This document shows, piece by piece, positions 8,391-16,541 of a DNA stretch of 64,000 nucleotides (positions within the stretch are counted from its first letter, which is position 1; each line of letters opens with the position of its first letter). Below the pieces are notes generated by a model. The model was not told the origin of the DNA. It did not search any database and saw only the letters and a list, made by a program, of their open reading frames with translations. Location of the stretch: NCBI RefSeq assembly GCF_031882575.1, contig NZ_CP134772.1, positions 5,034,501-5,098,500 of the forward strand, read 5' to 3'. The translations under genes and the position numbers were made by a program. The stretch is from Pseudomonas sp. VD-NE ins (GTDB lineage: Bacteria; Pseudomonadota; Gammaproteobacteria; Pseudomonadales; Pseudomonadaceae).

Positions 8391-8876
8391 GTGTCAGCCC
8401 AACTCGTACCGTACGACAGCCTTAACGCCTTGCAGCGTGAGCAAGTCGAGGCGATTGAAATCCATGCCGAGCAGATCAAGTTTTCCGGCGACATTCATGG
8501 TGCCTTGCACACCCTCCTGTCGAAACCCGGCCCGGGCGTAAAAGGTTTTGCCCTGCTGGCGGATGAAGTGCCGGTGGCGTTTCTGCTGCTCAAACGCCCG
8601 CCGGTGTTGCCAGCCTGGGCCGATGAACACAGCGCCACCTTGCATGCGTTGCAGGTCGATCGCCGCGCCCAGGGCAAGGGTTACGGCAAGGCCTGCCTGC
8701 AAGCGTTGCCCGAAGTCGCGCGTCAGGCCTGGCCGGAGATCAAGGGGCTGGAATTGTCGGTGGACGCGGATAACGACGCAGCCATCGCGCTGTATGCCAA
8801 ACACGGCTATGTCGACAGCGGCGAAGCGTACAAGGGCCGGATCGGTTACGAACGGCGCATGGGGCTGTTTTTCTAA
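8391..8876 (+). CDS. GNAT-family N-acetyltransferase
   Basis: A 161-residue GNAT-fold acetyltransferase. The acetyl-CoA loop is LQVDRRAQGKGYGKACLQAL near residues 85-104 (the RxxGxG/A motif), followed by LSVDADNDAAIALYAKHGYV, the usual C-terminal motif B. The start is a GTG at 8391 preceded by AGGAAA; no ATG start fits, because the frame is open far upstream without a better ribosome site. It faces the SnoaL-like gene divergently. The following flavoprotein gene begins 18 bases after its stop and is likely cotranscribed. The acceptor substrate is unknown. Confidence 0.85.
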   Translation: MSAQLVPYDSLNALQREQVEAIEIHAEQIKFSGDIHGALHTLLSKPGPGVKGFALLADEVPVAFLLLKRPPVLPAWADEHSATLHALQVDRRAQGKGYGKACLQALPEVARQAWPEIKGLELSVDADNDAAIALYAKHGYVDSGEAYKGRIGYERRMGLFF

Positions 8877-8894
8877 GTGAGTGGGAGAACAAGG

Positions 8895-9500
8895 ATGATC
8901 GATTCAATCGCAGCGCTGGAAGCGATTTACGGACTGCCCCACGAGCGCGCGGTGCGCAAGCAGATCGGTTTTCTCAACGAGGATTATCAGGCGATGGTGC
9001 GGGTCTCGCCGCTGGTGATTGTCAGCTCGGTGGGCGCCGATGGCCTGGATAATTCGCCGCGTGGGGACCAGCCCGGATTTGTGCGGATCATTGATGAACA
9101 CACGCTGGCCCTGCCGGATCGCCCGGGCAACAACCGCATCGATACCTTGCGCAATGTGCTGCAGGATTCGCGTGTGTCGCTGCTGTTCATCATTCCGGGG
9201 ATTGGCGAGACGCTGCGGGTTAATGGTACGGCGGTGATCAGCGATGAACCGGCCTTGCTGGAGAGTTTTGCGGTGAATGGCAAACCGGCGAAGACCGTGT
9301 TGCTGGTGACGGTAGAAGCGGCGTTCTTCCATTGCTCGAAAGCCTTCGTCCGTTCGGATGCGTGGAATCCTGAAACGCATCTGCCGCGCTCGGCCCTGCC
9401 CTCTGCCGGCGCCTTCCACAAGCGCCTGAACGATGGCGAGTTCGATGCCGAAACCTACGACCGCGAAGCGCCAAAAAGAGTAAACGACACCCTCTACTAA
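8895..9500 (+). CDS. PPOX-type FMN-dependent flavoprotein (MSMEG_1061-like)
   Basis: A 201-residue member of the pyridoxamine-5'-phosphate-oxidase-like split-barrel superfamily. The core reads VIVSSVGADGLDNSPRGDQP, then LALPDRPGNNRIDTLRN and VSLLFIIPGIGETLRVNGTA, which is characteristic of the MSMEG_1061 subfamily and supplies the FMN phosphate contacts. The ATG at 8895 follows GGGAG at normal spacing. It probably forms a two-gene unit with the acetyltransferase upstream. The physiological substrate is unknown. Pyridoxal-phosphate synthesis itself is unlikely, because PdxH has a different sequence. Confidence 0.85.
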   Translation: MIDSIAALEAIYGLPHERAVRKQIGFLNEDYQAMVRVSPLVIVSSVGADGLDNSPRGDQPGFVRIIDEHTLALPDRPGNNRIDTLRNVLQDSRVSLLFIIPGIGETLRVNGTAVISDEPALLESFAVNGKPAKTVLLVTVEAAFFHCSKAFVRSDAWNPETHLPRSALPSAGAFHKRLNDGEFDAETYDREAPKRVNDTLY

Positions 9501-9527
9501 ACGCGGATTTTCAAACGCCACAACAAC

Positions 9528-9619
9528 CTGTGGGAGCGAGCCTGCTCGCGAAAGCGTCATATCAGTCAACAAATTGGTTGGCTGACACGGCCTCTTCGCG
9601 AGCAGGCTCGCTCCCACAG
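9528..9619. repeat. REP doublet, family A
   Basis: Inverted copies of TGTGGGAGCGAGCCTGCTCG flank a 50-base spacer containing ATTGGTTGGCTGACACGGCC. It separates the convergent flavoprotein and acetyltransferase genes. Confidence 0.9.
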
Positions 9620-9636
9620 TTTTGATCAGTGCTGGG

Positions 9637-10125
9637 TCAGAGGGTCAGGATCATCTCGTGCCACGCCATGCCGCCGTGATCCGACTCCGACGGTTTGATG
9701 TAGGCAAAGCCAAACCCGGCATACAGCGGGATGTGTATTTCTTTGCACATCAAATGAATGGTCGCCTTATCCATCCCGCGCATACGCTCGATGAACTCGG
9801 CCATCAAACGCTTGGCCAAGCCCTGCCCCTGATAATCCGGGTGCACCACCACCGACATGATCACCACGTTCGGCCCCTTCGGGTCGTGGCCGATCAACTC
9901 CTTGAACGCCTCGTCGGACATCTGCACATCAAACGCCGCGCCGGAGTTGACGAAGCCTGCGACCTCACCATCCACCTCGGCAACGATAAAACCTTCCGGC
10001 CAGGTGGCGATGCGCGTGGCGATCTTCTCGCGAGTAGCCGCTTCGTCACCTTCATAGGCGACGGTTTCGATGGCGTAGCAGCGGTCCAGATCGGCGGCGG
10101 TGACATTGCGGATGACGGTGTTCAT
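9637..10125 (-). CDS. GNAT-family N-acetyltransferase
   Basis: A 162-residue GNAT protein. The acetyl-CoA binding segment is VHPDYQGQGLAKRLMAEFIE (about residues 86-105), preceded by a beta strand VVIMSVVV and followed by IHLMCKEIHIPLYAGFGFAY. The wording IRNVTAADLDRCYAIETVAYEGDEAATREKI at the start resembles aralkylamine N-acetyltransferase-like bacterial proteins. The ATG at 10125 gives MNTVIRNV; a longer start at 10164 adds 13 residues without family support. It is a single gene facing a REP doublet. Substrate unknown. Confidence 0.85.
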   Translation of the reverse strand: MNTVIRNVTAADLDRCYAIETVAYEGDEAATREKIATRIATWPEGFIVAEVDGEVAGFVNSGAAFDVQMSDEAFKELIGHDPKGPNVVIMSVVVHPDYQGQGLAKRLMAEFIERMRGMDKATIHLMCKEIHIPLYAGFGFAYIKPSESDHGGMAWHEMILTL

Positions 10126-10290
10126 GGCAGCTCGGAAATCAGCAGAAGAAAGTGCCGAAAGCATAAAGGAATAAGGTCTGCATATCGATGCGCACGGGCG
10201 GCGTAAAGCCTGCGTATAAGCGCTTTTCTTCAGATTCGGGGCGGGCTATTTCTCAGGTATGTCTCTGATCACCCGTGGGGGAAACAACTA

Positions 10291-10395
10291 ATGAGCAGTG
10301 TTCAGATCGGTCTGTTGATGGTGTTGGGCATCAGTACTTTCGGCTTCATCACGCTGGCGGTCGACCTGCTGCGCACGCGGCGTAAACAGCGTTGA
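10291..10395 (+). CDS. possible 34-residue single-helix membrane protein
   Basis: A short frame starting with ATG at 10291 encodes MSSVQIGLLMVLGISTFGFI followed by TLAVDLLRTRRKQR. One hydrophobic helix of about 22 residues is followed by a strongly basic tail, as in type I-oriented small membrane proteins (N-out, basic C-terminus inside). A run of Gs lies 9 bases upstream, a poor but possible ribosome site. A perfect 12-base-arm hairpin begins 5 bases after the stop and could end its transcript. No known family is recognised. The evidence is composition, position and the terminator-like hairpin, so confidence is moderate. Confidence 0.45.
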   Translation: MSSVQIGLLMVLGISTFGFITLAVDLLRTRRKQR

Positions 10396-10400
10396 AAGCA

Positions 10401-10425
10401 TGAGGCGGATCACTGATCCGCCTCA
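10401..10425. terminator. perfect hairpin between small ORF and GyrI-like gene
   Basis: TGAGGCGGATCA and TGATCCGCCTCA are perfect complements separated by one base. A weak T-rich stretch (GGTTTGTT) follows on the plus strand. It could terminate both the small plus-strand gene and the minus-strand GyrI-like gene. Confidence 0.6.
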
Positions 10426-10436
10426 GGTTTGTTGGC

Positions 10437-10931
10437 TCAGGCCTTGGTATCAACCGGCACGCAGATTTCCAGTTTGCCGGTGTTCAGTTTCGGATTGAAG
10501 TCGGCGCTGTAACGCTCCAGCTCCGGGGCGTTGAGCTCTACGTAGTGGGAGGTTGGCAACCAGGTCTTGTAGATGTATTGCAGGGTTTGTGGCAATTGCT
10601 CGAGCGGTCCTTTGTGCTCGAACACTGCGTACTGGCGAGGCAGCACTTCGACCCACTGGTACACCTTCTGATCGAGGTCATCGAGCTTGCTGATTTCCAC
10701 CCCGGCGATGTAATCGAAGCCACCCTTGCCATCGAAATTGCTGCAGACCCCGTAGGTCACTTCGTTCTTTTGCCCCGGGATCTTTCCCAGGTGCGGCAAG
10801 AACTTTTCCCACAGCGCCGGGATGTCTTTTGCTGTGTCTTGGGTAAATCGACCACGAAAACCTGCAATCAGCAGGAAGTGTCCATGTTCGAAGCGAGGTT
10901 CAGCCACTTCGACGCGTGTTTGCTCATCCAT
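10437..10931 (-). CDS. GyrI-like / AraC effector-binding domain protein
   Basis: A 164-residue stand-alone GyrI-like (SOUL/AraC-E) small-molecule-binding domain. Family features are GHFLLIAGFRGRFTQDTAKDIP at the start, YGVCSNF, YIAGVEI and LPRQYAVFEHKGPLEQLPQT, and the closing ELERYSADFNP. The ATG at 10931 follows AGGAGT at correct spacing, whereas upstream codons do not. No helix-turn-helix is attached, so it is not a transcription factor itself. Such single-domain proteins bind or hydrolyse hydrophobic xenobiotics in some bacteria. The natural ligand is unknown. Confidence 0.88.
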   Translation of the reverse strand: MDEQTRVEVAEPRFEHGHFLLIAGFRGRFTQDTAKDIPALWEKFLPHLGKIPGQKNEVTYGVCSNFDGKGGFDYIAGVEISKLDDLDQKVYQWVEVLPRQYAVFEHKGPLEQLPQTLQYIYKTWLPTSHYVELNAPELERYSADFNPKLNTGKLEICVPVDTKA

Positions 10932-10999
10932 GACTCGACTCCTGGAACAAAAAAAGGGGTTCGGCTGGGAGTATAGAAAGCCCGACCCAATTCGCACGC

Positions 11000-11662
11000 T
11001 TACAGCGCGTGCAACTGCTCGACGGCGCCAGAACCGACAAATTCGTTGTAGCCGGATACGATCACGTACACCGCGAAATAGCAGAAGATCGCTGCAGATG
11101 CCATGTAGGAATAGCGCAACAGCTTGTCACCCAGCAGCTTTCCACCGTGGCTCGCAGCGAAGCACAAACCCGCCGACCAGAGCAGCCCGGCGCAAAGGAA
11201 ACCGCCAAGGAACAGCGCCGAACTCACCGGACCGCCGCCACCGGAACGGGCGATCAACGTACCGCCAACCGCGGCAAACCAGAGAATCGCACTCGGCGAC
11301 GACATTGCCAGAAAAATCCCCCGGAAAAACTCCTTGCGATGGGAGTTGTGCCCAACCTCCGCCGTCTCGGCCAGCAGTGCTTCGTGATGGATCGCCGAGT
11401 AAATCATCTTCGCCGCGAAGTAGATCAGCAGCGCCGAACCACCAATCCACAACACCCAGCGCACGGTCTCGTACTGCAACAGAACCGTCATCCCGGCCAG
11501 CGCCAGCACCGCATAAATCAGGTCGCCGACACAGGTGCCGAGGCCGAGGGCAAAGCCCTGAAAGTAACCGCGCTGCATCGCCAGCGTGATCATTGCGATG
11601 TTGGCCACGCCGATATCCAGGCACAGCGAAAGGCTCAGCAAGAAGCCGCTGGTGAATTCCAT
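11000..11662 (-). CDS. LysE/RhtB-family amino-acid exporter
   Basis: A 220-residue inner-membrane protein with about six hydrophobic segments, the size of LysE/RhtB translocators. The N-terminal family motif is recognisable as GVANIAMITLAMQRGYFQGF followed by ALGLGTCVGDLIYAVLAL (the conserved G-x-G-xx-xGD segment after TM1). A hydrophilic loop, AETAEVGHNSHRKEFFRG, separates the two halves, and LAMSSPSAILWFAAVGG replaces the common NPK/P-rich segment. The ATG at 11662 follows AAGGAA. LysE proteins export amino acids or related small molecules; the specific substrate cannot be told. Confidence 0.88.
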   Translation of the reverse strand: MEFTSGFLLSLSLCLDIGVANIAMITLAMQRGYFQGFALGLGTCVGDLIYAVLALAGMTVLLQYETVRWVLWIGGSALLIYFAAKMIYSAIHHEALLAETAEVGHNSHRKEFFRGIFLAMSSPSAILWFAAVGGTLIARSGGGGPVSSALFLGGFLCAGLLWSAGLCFAASHGGKLLGDKLLRYSYMASAAIFCYFAVYVIVSGYNEFVGSGAVEQLHAL

Positions 11663-11801
11663 CTACCGATTTCCTTGGGACAAAATTGTTTACAAACGGG
11701 CTGGACAGTATGCCATCACTGACCTTATCTTCCGCCACAGGTCACCGCAGTGACCAGCGTCGCTCGGACGGTTCCGGGCGCTTACGTTATCCGAGGCAAC
11801 A

Positions 11802-13019
11802 ATGGCCGAACAAGGTTCGCCGCGCCGCTTTGCGCGCATAGATCGACTCCCCCCTTACGTTTTCAACATCACCGCCGAGCTGAAAATGGCCGCGCGGCGT
11901 CGTGGTGAAGACATCATCGACTTGAGCATGGGCAACCCCGACGGCGCCACGCCGCCGCACATTGTCGAAAAACTCGTGCAAGTTGCCCAACGCGAAGACA
12001 CCCACGGTTATTCCACATCCAAGGGTATTCCGCGCCTGCGCCGGGCGATTTCCAACTGGTACAAGGATCGCTACGCGGTCGATATCGACCCGGAAAGCGA
12101 AGCGATTGTCACCATCGGTTCCAAGGAAGGCCTGGCGCATTTGATGCTGGCGACCCTGGACCAAGGCGACACCGTGCTGGTGCCGAATCCGAGCTACCCG
12201 ATTCACATCTACGGTGCGGTGATTGCCGGCGCCCAGGTGCGTTCGGTGCCGCTGGTGCCGGGCGTGGACTTCTTCGATGAACTGGAACGGGCGATTCGCG
12301 GTTCGATCCCGAAGCCGAAAATGATGATCCTCGGCTTCCCGTCGAACCCGACCGCGCAGTGCGTGGAGCTGGATTTCTTCGAGCGGGTGATCGCCCTCGC
12401 CAAGCAGTACGACGTGCTGGTGATTCACGATCTGGCGTACGCCGACATCGTCTACGACGGCTGGAAAGCCCCGTCGATCATGCAAGTGCCGGGCGCCAAG
12501 GACATTGCGGTGGAGTTTTTTACCCTGTCGAAGAGCTACAACATGGCCGGCTGGCGCATCGGTTTCATGGTCGGCAACCCGGAACTGGTCAACGCGCTGG
12601 CACGGATCAAGAGCTACCACGACTACGGCACGTTTACCCCGCTGCAAGTGGCGGCGATCGCTGCGCTGGAAGGCGATCAGCAATGCGTGCGCGACATCGC
12701 CGAGCAGTATCGCCAGCGTCGTAATGTGCTGGTCAAAGGCCTGCATGAGCTGGGCTGGATGGTCGAGAATCCAAAGGCTTCGATGTATGTCTGGGCGAAG
12801 ATTCCTGAGCAGTACGCGCATCTGGGTTCGCTGGAATTCGCCAAGAAACTGCTGGCCGAGGCTAAAGTTTGTGTCTCGCCGGGGGTGGGGTTTGGTGAGT
12901 ACGGCGACGATCACGTGCGCTTTGCGCTGATCGAAAACCAGGACCGGATTCGTCAGGCGGTGCGCGGGATTCGCGGGATGTTCCGGGCGGATGGTCTGAG
13001 TCCAAAAACTTCCGCCTGA
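11802..13019 (+). CDS. alaC: alanine transaminase AlaC-type aminotransferase
   Basis: A 405-residue class I fold-type I aminotransferase, soluble and PLP-dependent. It matches AlaC (YfdZ) of enterobacteria, which interconverts pyruvate plus glutamate with alanine plus 2-oxoglutarate. Visible features: [13 protein letters not shown] near residue 40, [12 protein letters not shown], the NPSYP substrate loop, [20 protein letters not shown] (PLP ring contacts), [15 protein letters not shown] with the Schiff-base lysine near 245, and the C-terminal arginine in VRFALIEN. It is monocistronic, ending before a REP doublet and a strong terminator. In many Pseudomonas genomes a homologue lies next to hom-thrC; that is not so here. 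Confidence 0.9.
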   Translation: MAEQGSPRRFARIDRLPPYVFNITAELKMAARRRGEDIIDLSMGNPDGATPPHIVEKLVQVAQREDTHGYSTSKGIPRLRRAISNWYKDRYAVDIDPESEAIVTIGSKEGLAHLMLATLDQGDTVLVPNPSYPIHIYGAVIAGAQVRSVPLVPGVDFFDELERAIRGSIPKPKMMILGFPSNPTAQCVELDFFERVIALAKQYDVLVIHDLAYADIVYDGWKAPSIMQVPGAKDIAVEFFTLSKSYNMAGWRIGFMVGNPELVNALARIKSYHDYGTFTPLQVAAIAALEGDQQCVRDIAEQYRQRRNVLVKGLHELGWMVENPKASMYVWAKIPEQYAHLGSLEFAKKLLAEAKVCVSPGVGFGEYGDDHVRFALIENQDRIRQAVRGIRGMFRADGLSPKTSA

Positions 13020-13028
13020 CACCTATCC

Positions 13029-13120
13029 CCTGTGGGAGCGAGCCTGCTCGCGAAAGCGGTATGTCAGTCAGCATATTGGCTGGCTGACATGGCCTCTTCG
13101 CGAGCAGGCTCGCTCCCACA
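13029..13120. repeat. REP doublet, family A
   Basis: Inverted copies of TGTGGGAGCGAGCCTGCTCG with a spacer containing ATTGGCTGGCTGACATGGCC. It follows alaC directly. Confidence 0.9.
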
Positions 13121-13153
13121 TTGGTTTTGGGTGAACCACGAAATCCACCCACA

Positions 13154-13185
13154 AAAAAAACCGCATCGCTGCGGTTTTTTTGTGT
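13154..13185. terminator. bidirectional terminator between alaC and gntT
   Basis: The stem AACCGCA/TGCGGTT with loop TCGC is flanked by A7 on the left and T7 on the right. It can end transcripts arriving from both convergent genes. Confidence 0.9.
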
Positions 13186-13199
13186 CTGCAAGAAGCTGC

Positions 13200-14555
13200 T
13201 TAAACGAACAGCGACAACAGCAGGATAAAGCCCAACGCGACGATGGAGAGGATGGTTTCCATCGCTGTCCAGGTCTTGAACGTCTCGGCCACGGTCATGT
13301 TGAAGTACTGCTTCACCAGCCAGAAACCGGCGTCGTTAACGTGGGACAGGATCAACGAACCGGCGCCGGTAGCCAGCACCAGCAACTCACGGTTAACGCC
13401 CGGAATCATCCCCACCACCGGCACAACAATGCCGGCGCCCGTGATGGTCGCCACAGTTGCCGAACCGGTCGCGATACGAATCACCGCCGCCACCAGCCAC
13501 GCCAGCAGGATCGGCGAGATCTGTGCGCTGACCGCCATGTGGCCGATCACGTCGCCCACGCCGCTGGTCACCAGCATCTGCTTGAAGCCACCACCAGCAC
13601 CGATGATCAGGATGATCGCGGCGGTTGGCGCCAGGCTCGCATCCAGCCACTTAAGCATCTGTTGCGAACCGATGCCCTGCTTGTGCCCGAAGGTGTACAG
13701 CGACAGCAGCAAGGCCAGCAGCAGTGCGGAGATCGGGTGACCGATCATGTCCATCCAGGTGCGGAAGAAGTGACCGTCCGGCAGCGCCACATCAGCGAAG
13801 GTTTTCAGCAGCATCAGGAACACCGGCAGCAGCACGGTGATCAGGGTGATGGTGAAGCTCGGCAGCTTGGCCGAGTCGTCATTTTCGCGGGCCAGTTGAT
13901 CGACCAGTTCCTGATTCGGGTGACCCGGAATGTGCTTGGCGATGAACGTACCGAAGATAGGACCGGCAATGATTGCCGTCGGCAGCGCAACGATCAGACC
14001 ATAAAGAATGGTCTTGCCGATGTCAGCGCCGAACACACCGATGGCCAGCAGCGGCCCCGGGTGCGGTGGCACCAGACCGTGCACGGCGGACAGGCCGGCG
14101 AGCAGCGGGATACCGATCTTGATGATCGACACACCGGTGCGGCGCGCAACGATGAACACCAACGGAATCAGCAGCACGAAGCCGATTTCGAAGAACAGCG
14201 GAATGCCCACCAGGAATGCGGCGAACATCATTGCCCACTGGACTTTGTCTTTGCCGAACGCCCGGATCAGGGTCTGGGCGATCTGATCCGCCCCGCCCGA
14301 CTCGGCCATCATTTTGCCGAGCATGGTGCCCAGCGCAAGGATGATGCCGACAAAACCGAGCACGCCGCCGAAGCCGTCCTGGAACGCCTTGATGATGGTG
14401 CCGATCGGCATGCCCGACGTCAGGCCGAGGAACGCGGCGGCGATGGTCAGGGAGATAAATGGGTGAATCTTGAATTTGGTGATCAGGATAATCAGGCCGA
14501 TTACCGTGACCACTGCATCGAGCAGCAGGTAGGCGTCGTGGGACATGCCAAACAT
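13200..14555 (-). CDS. gntT: gluconate:H+ symporter, GntP family
   Basis: A 451-residue, strongly hydrophobic protein of the GntP family, with a dozen or more membrane segments. Family motifs include FFEIGFVLLIPLVFIVARRT, AVHGLVPPHPGPLLAIGVFG (the PPHPGP signature) and SLILSHVNDAGFWLVKQYF near the C-terminus. It imports gluconate for the kinase encoded just upstream. The ATG at 14555 follows AGGAG, which is preceded by AACAACAACAA, a typical Crc/Hfq target. A GntR-type operator core at 14616 precedes it, separate from the one before gntK, so gntT likely has its own promoter. Closely related proteins carry other sugar acids, so gluconate is inferred mainly from the gntK/gntR context. Confidence 0.9.
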   Translation of the reverse strand: MFGMSHDAYLLLDAVVTVIGLIILITKFKIHPFISLTIAAAFLGLTSGMPIGTIIKAFQDGFGGVLGFVGIILALGTMLGKMMAESGGADQIAQTLIRAFGKDKVQWAMMFAAFLVGIPLFFEIGFVLLIPLVFIVARRTGVSIIKIGIPLLAGLSAVHGLVPPHPGPLLAIGVFGADIGKTILYGLIVALPTAIIAGPIFGTFIAKHIPGHPNQELVDQLARENDDSAKLPSFTITLITVLLPVFLMLLKTFADVALPDGHFFRTWMDMIGHPISALLLALLLSLYTFGHKQGIGSQQMLKWLDASLAPTAAIILIIGAGGGFKQMLVTSGVGDVIGHMAVSAQISPILLAWLVAAVIRIATGSATVATITGAGIVVPVVGMIPGVNRELLVLATGAGSLILSHVNDAGFWLVKQYFNMTVAETFKTWTAMETILSIVALGFILLLSLFV

Positions 14556-14572
14556 TGGGGGTGTCTCCTGGA

Positions 14573-14586
14573 TTGTTGTTGTTATT
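14573..14586 (-). promoter_or_regulatory. Crc/Hfq-type CA motif in the gntT leader
   Basis: Read on the minus strand the leader contains AACAACAACAA just before the Shine-Dalgarno AGGAG of gntT. AAnAAnAA motifs at this position are the known binding sites of Hfq with Crc, which block translation when better carbon sources are present. Confidence 0.7.
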
Positions 14587-14613
14587 AAAGCGGGTTAAAC
14601 AGAAGTCGTGAGG

Positions 14614-14630
14614 ACAGCGCTATCTCTTTC
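14614..14630. promoter_or_regulatory. putative GntR operator before gntT
   Basis: ACAGCGCTATCT at 14614-14625 shares AGCGCTA with two sites before gntK and gntR. Its complement ends in TAGCGCT, the core reported for the P. aeruginosa GntR operator. It lies about 60 bases upstream of the gntT start. Confidence 0.65.
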
Positions 14631-14637
14631 AACACAC

Positions 14638-15171
14638 TCATACCGCCTGTTTCAGACCGTGGGCCTGCCACCAGACGTGAGCCTGGGACGCCAGTTCTTC
14701 AACGCTGTGGATCGAAGCATTCAACGCCAGGGTCAACGGCTCGCCCTTCGGCGATTCGAGGGTGGCGAACTGGCTTTCGATCAACGTGGCCGGCATGAAG
14801 TGGCCCGGACGATGGGACACACGTTCAGCGGCAACTTCAGGGGTCAATTCAAGAAACACGAAACCCAGGCCCGGCAAGGCACTGCGCAACACTTCGCGAT
14901 AACTGAGTTTAAGGGCCGAGCAGGTCAGCACCGGGCGTTTGCCCAGCGCGTCGACGCGACGCAGTTCATCGCACAGGCTGTCGAGCCAGCCGGCACGGTC
15001 GTCGTCGTTCAGGGGGATCCCCGCGCTCATCTTTTCGATGTTCGCGGCCGGATGGAAAGTATCGCCTTCAATGGCAGTGGCGCCGCTCAATTGGCACAGG
15101 GCCTCGCTGACGCACGTCTTGCCGCAACCGGCAACGCCCATGATGACCAGGGCGGTGATGGGATGACTCAT
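14638..15171 (-). CDS. gntK: gluconokinase
   Basis: A 177-residue cytosolic kinase that converts gluconate plus ATP to 6-phosphogluconate, feeding the Entner-Doudoroff pathway. The P-loop MGVAGCGKTCVSEAL is at residues 11-25; EGDTFHPAANIEKMSAGIPL (residues 36-55) is the gluconate-binding signature, followed by DDDRAGWLDSL. RPVLTCSALKLSYREVLR and the HFMPATLIESQFATLE segment are also family hallmarks. The ATG at 15171 follows GAGGTG. It is separated from gntT by 82 bases containing an operator-like site, and from the divergent gntR gene by 215 bases containing two more. Confidence 0.95.
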   Translation of the reverse strand: MSHPITALVIMGVAGCGKTCVSEALCQLSGATAIEGDTFHPAANIEKMSAGIPLNDDDRAGWLDSLCDELRRVDALGKRPVLTCSALKLSYREVLRSALPGLGFVFLELTPEVAAERVSHRPGHFMPATLIESQFATLESPKGEPLTLALNASIHSVEELASQAHVWWQAHGLKQAV

Positions 15172-15190
15172 ATAACACCTCAGCGCGCAG

Positions 15191-15207
15191 ACAGCGCTAC
15201 CTTTGCT
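15191..15207. promoter_or_regulatory. putative GntR operator before gntK
   Basis: ACAGCGCTACCTTTGCT; the complement reads AGCAAAGGTAGCGCTGT, which contains AAG-N-TAGCGCT as described for GntR in P. aeruginosa. It lies 20 bases upstream of the gntK start. Confidence 0.75.
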
Positions 15208-15341
15208 AGCTATGACTCTAGTGCACAGGCAGAAGTTGCCGACGCCTTCTTGTCGTTTTTTTGGGTTGCAGCAGGTTTGTTCCCAACGCCAAAAAGCGAA
15301 GATCAGGCAGGACCTCGCTTACGCATTTACAGCTGCATCAG

Positions 15342-15358
15342 GACAGCGCTACCTTAGT
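15342..15358. promoter_or_regulatory. putative GntR operator before gntR
   Basis: ACAGCGCTACCTTAGTG (base 15343 onwards) shares eleven bases, AGCGCTACCTT, with the gntK site. It lies about 30 bases upstream of the gntR start and suggests autoregulation. Confidence 0.75.
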
Positions 15359-15386
15359 GCCTTGATTTTTGTTTGGCAAGCCGTCG

Positions 15387-16418
15387 ATGACCACCCCTAA
15401 AAACGATAAAAATACCCGCACCACCGGCCGTCCCACCCTGAATGAAGTTGCCCGCCTGGCCGGTGTCAGTCCGATTACCGCCTCTCGCGCCTTGCGTGGG
15501 GTCAGCACGGTCGCCACCGAACTGGTGGAAAAAGTGCAGAAAGCAGCCAGTGAACTCAACTACGTAGTGAACCCTGCTGCCCGTGCGTTGGCCTCGGCGC
15601 AGAGCCATTCGGTCGTGGTCTTAGTGCCTTCGCTGTCCAACTTATTGTTCATCGACACGCTGGAAGCCATTCATCGGGTGCTCACGCCCAAAGGCTTTGA
15701 AGTGCTGATCGGCAACTTCCACTATTCACGCGATGAAGAAGAAAACCTGCTGCGCAACTACATGGCCTATCAGCCGCGCGGTTTCTTGTTGACCGGGTTT
15801 GATCGCACGGAAAGTTCGCGGCGGATGATCGAGGCGAGCAACATTCCCTGCGTGTACATGATGGAACTGGACAGTGCGGCCGGGGTGAACTGCGTGGGTT
15901 TCTCGCAACTGAGTGCCGGTGAAACGGCGGCCGAACATTTGCTTTCGCGAGGGCGCAAGCGTCTGGCTTACATCGGTGCGCAACTTGATCAGCGCACGTT
16001 GTTGCGCGGTGAGGGTTTTCGCAAAGCGCTGCAGAAGGCCGGGCGTTATGACCCGGACCTCGAAGTGCTGACGCCTCGCTCTTCATCGGTAGGCTTGGGC
16101 GGGGAACTGTTTATGCAATTGCTCGCGGCGCATCCGGATGTTGATGCGATCTTCTTTGGTAACGACGACCTGGCGCAGGGTGCGTTGCTGGAAGCGCTGC
16201 GTCACGGCATCAAGATTCCCGAGCAGGTGGCGATTTTGGGCTTCAACGATTTGCCGATGTCCGAGCACATGGTGCCGCGCTTGAGCAGCATCAACACCCC
16301 GCGCGAAGCGATCGGCCGGCGCGCGGCGGAGCAGATGCTGACATTGATGGCCGGTAACAGCGTGGCGCGTCCTGTTGAAGACATGGGCTTTGAACTGAAG
16401 ATTCGCGAAAGTACCTGA
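15387..16418 (+). CDS. gntR: LacI-family gluconate regulator GntR
   Basis: A 343-residue LacI-type repressor. The helix-turn-helix at residues 16-45 reads LNEVARLAGVSPITASRALR, followed by a hinge VVNPAARALAS and the periplasmic-binding-protein-like core (SHSVVVLVPSLSNLLFIDTL, GVNCVGFSQLSAGETAAEHL, IFFGNDDLAQGALLEAL). This wording matches GntR repressors, which release DNA on binding gluconate or 6-phosphogluconate. An in-frame TTG at 15369 is less likely than the ATG at 15387. It is divergent from gntK and gntT, and three shared operator cores (14616, 15193, 15344) mark its probable regulon. Confidence 0.92.
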   Translation: MTTPKNDKNTRTTGRPTLNEVARLAGVSPITASRALRGVSTVATELVEKVQKAASELNYVVNPAARALASAQSHSVVVLVPSLSNLLFIDTLEAIHRVLTPKGFEVLIGNFHYSRDEEENLLRNYMAYQPRGFLLTGFDRTESSRRMIEASNIPCVYMMELDSAAGVNCVGFSQLSAGETAAEHLLSRGRKRLAYIGAQLDQRTLLRGEGFRKALQKAGRYDPDLEVLTPRSSSVGLGGELFMQLLAAHPDVDAIFFGNDDLAQGALLEALRHGIKIPEQVAILGFNDLPMSEHMVPRLSSINTPREAIGRRAAEQMLTLMAGNSVARPVEDMGFELKIREST

Positions 16419-16430
16419 CAACAGGTAACC

Positions 16431-16541
16431 GATCGTTCCCACGCTCTGCGTGGGAATGCCTCAACGGACGCTCCGCGTTCGGCTTTTGATGGGACGCAGA
16501 GCGTCCCGGGCTGCATTCCCACGCAGAGCGTGGGAACGATC
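16431..16541. repeat. inverted repeat, family E (CGTTCCCACGCTCTGCGTGG)
   Basis: The ends GATCGTTCCCACGCTCTGCG and its complement are perfect inverted copies of over 25 bases; inside, GGACGCTC and GACGCAGAGCGTCC form further stems. It lies between the convergent gntR and LysR genes, and its right end GATC contains the first bases of the LysR stop codon. Confidence 0.88.

Noticed and set aside
13032..14588. A plus-strand frame opposite gntT
   Set aside because: Antisense shadow; it starts inside a REP doublet and has no domain.
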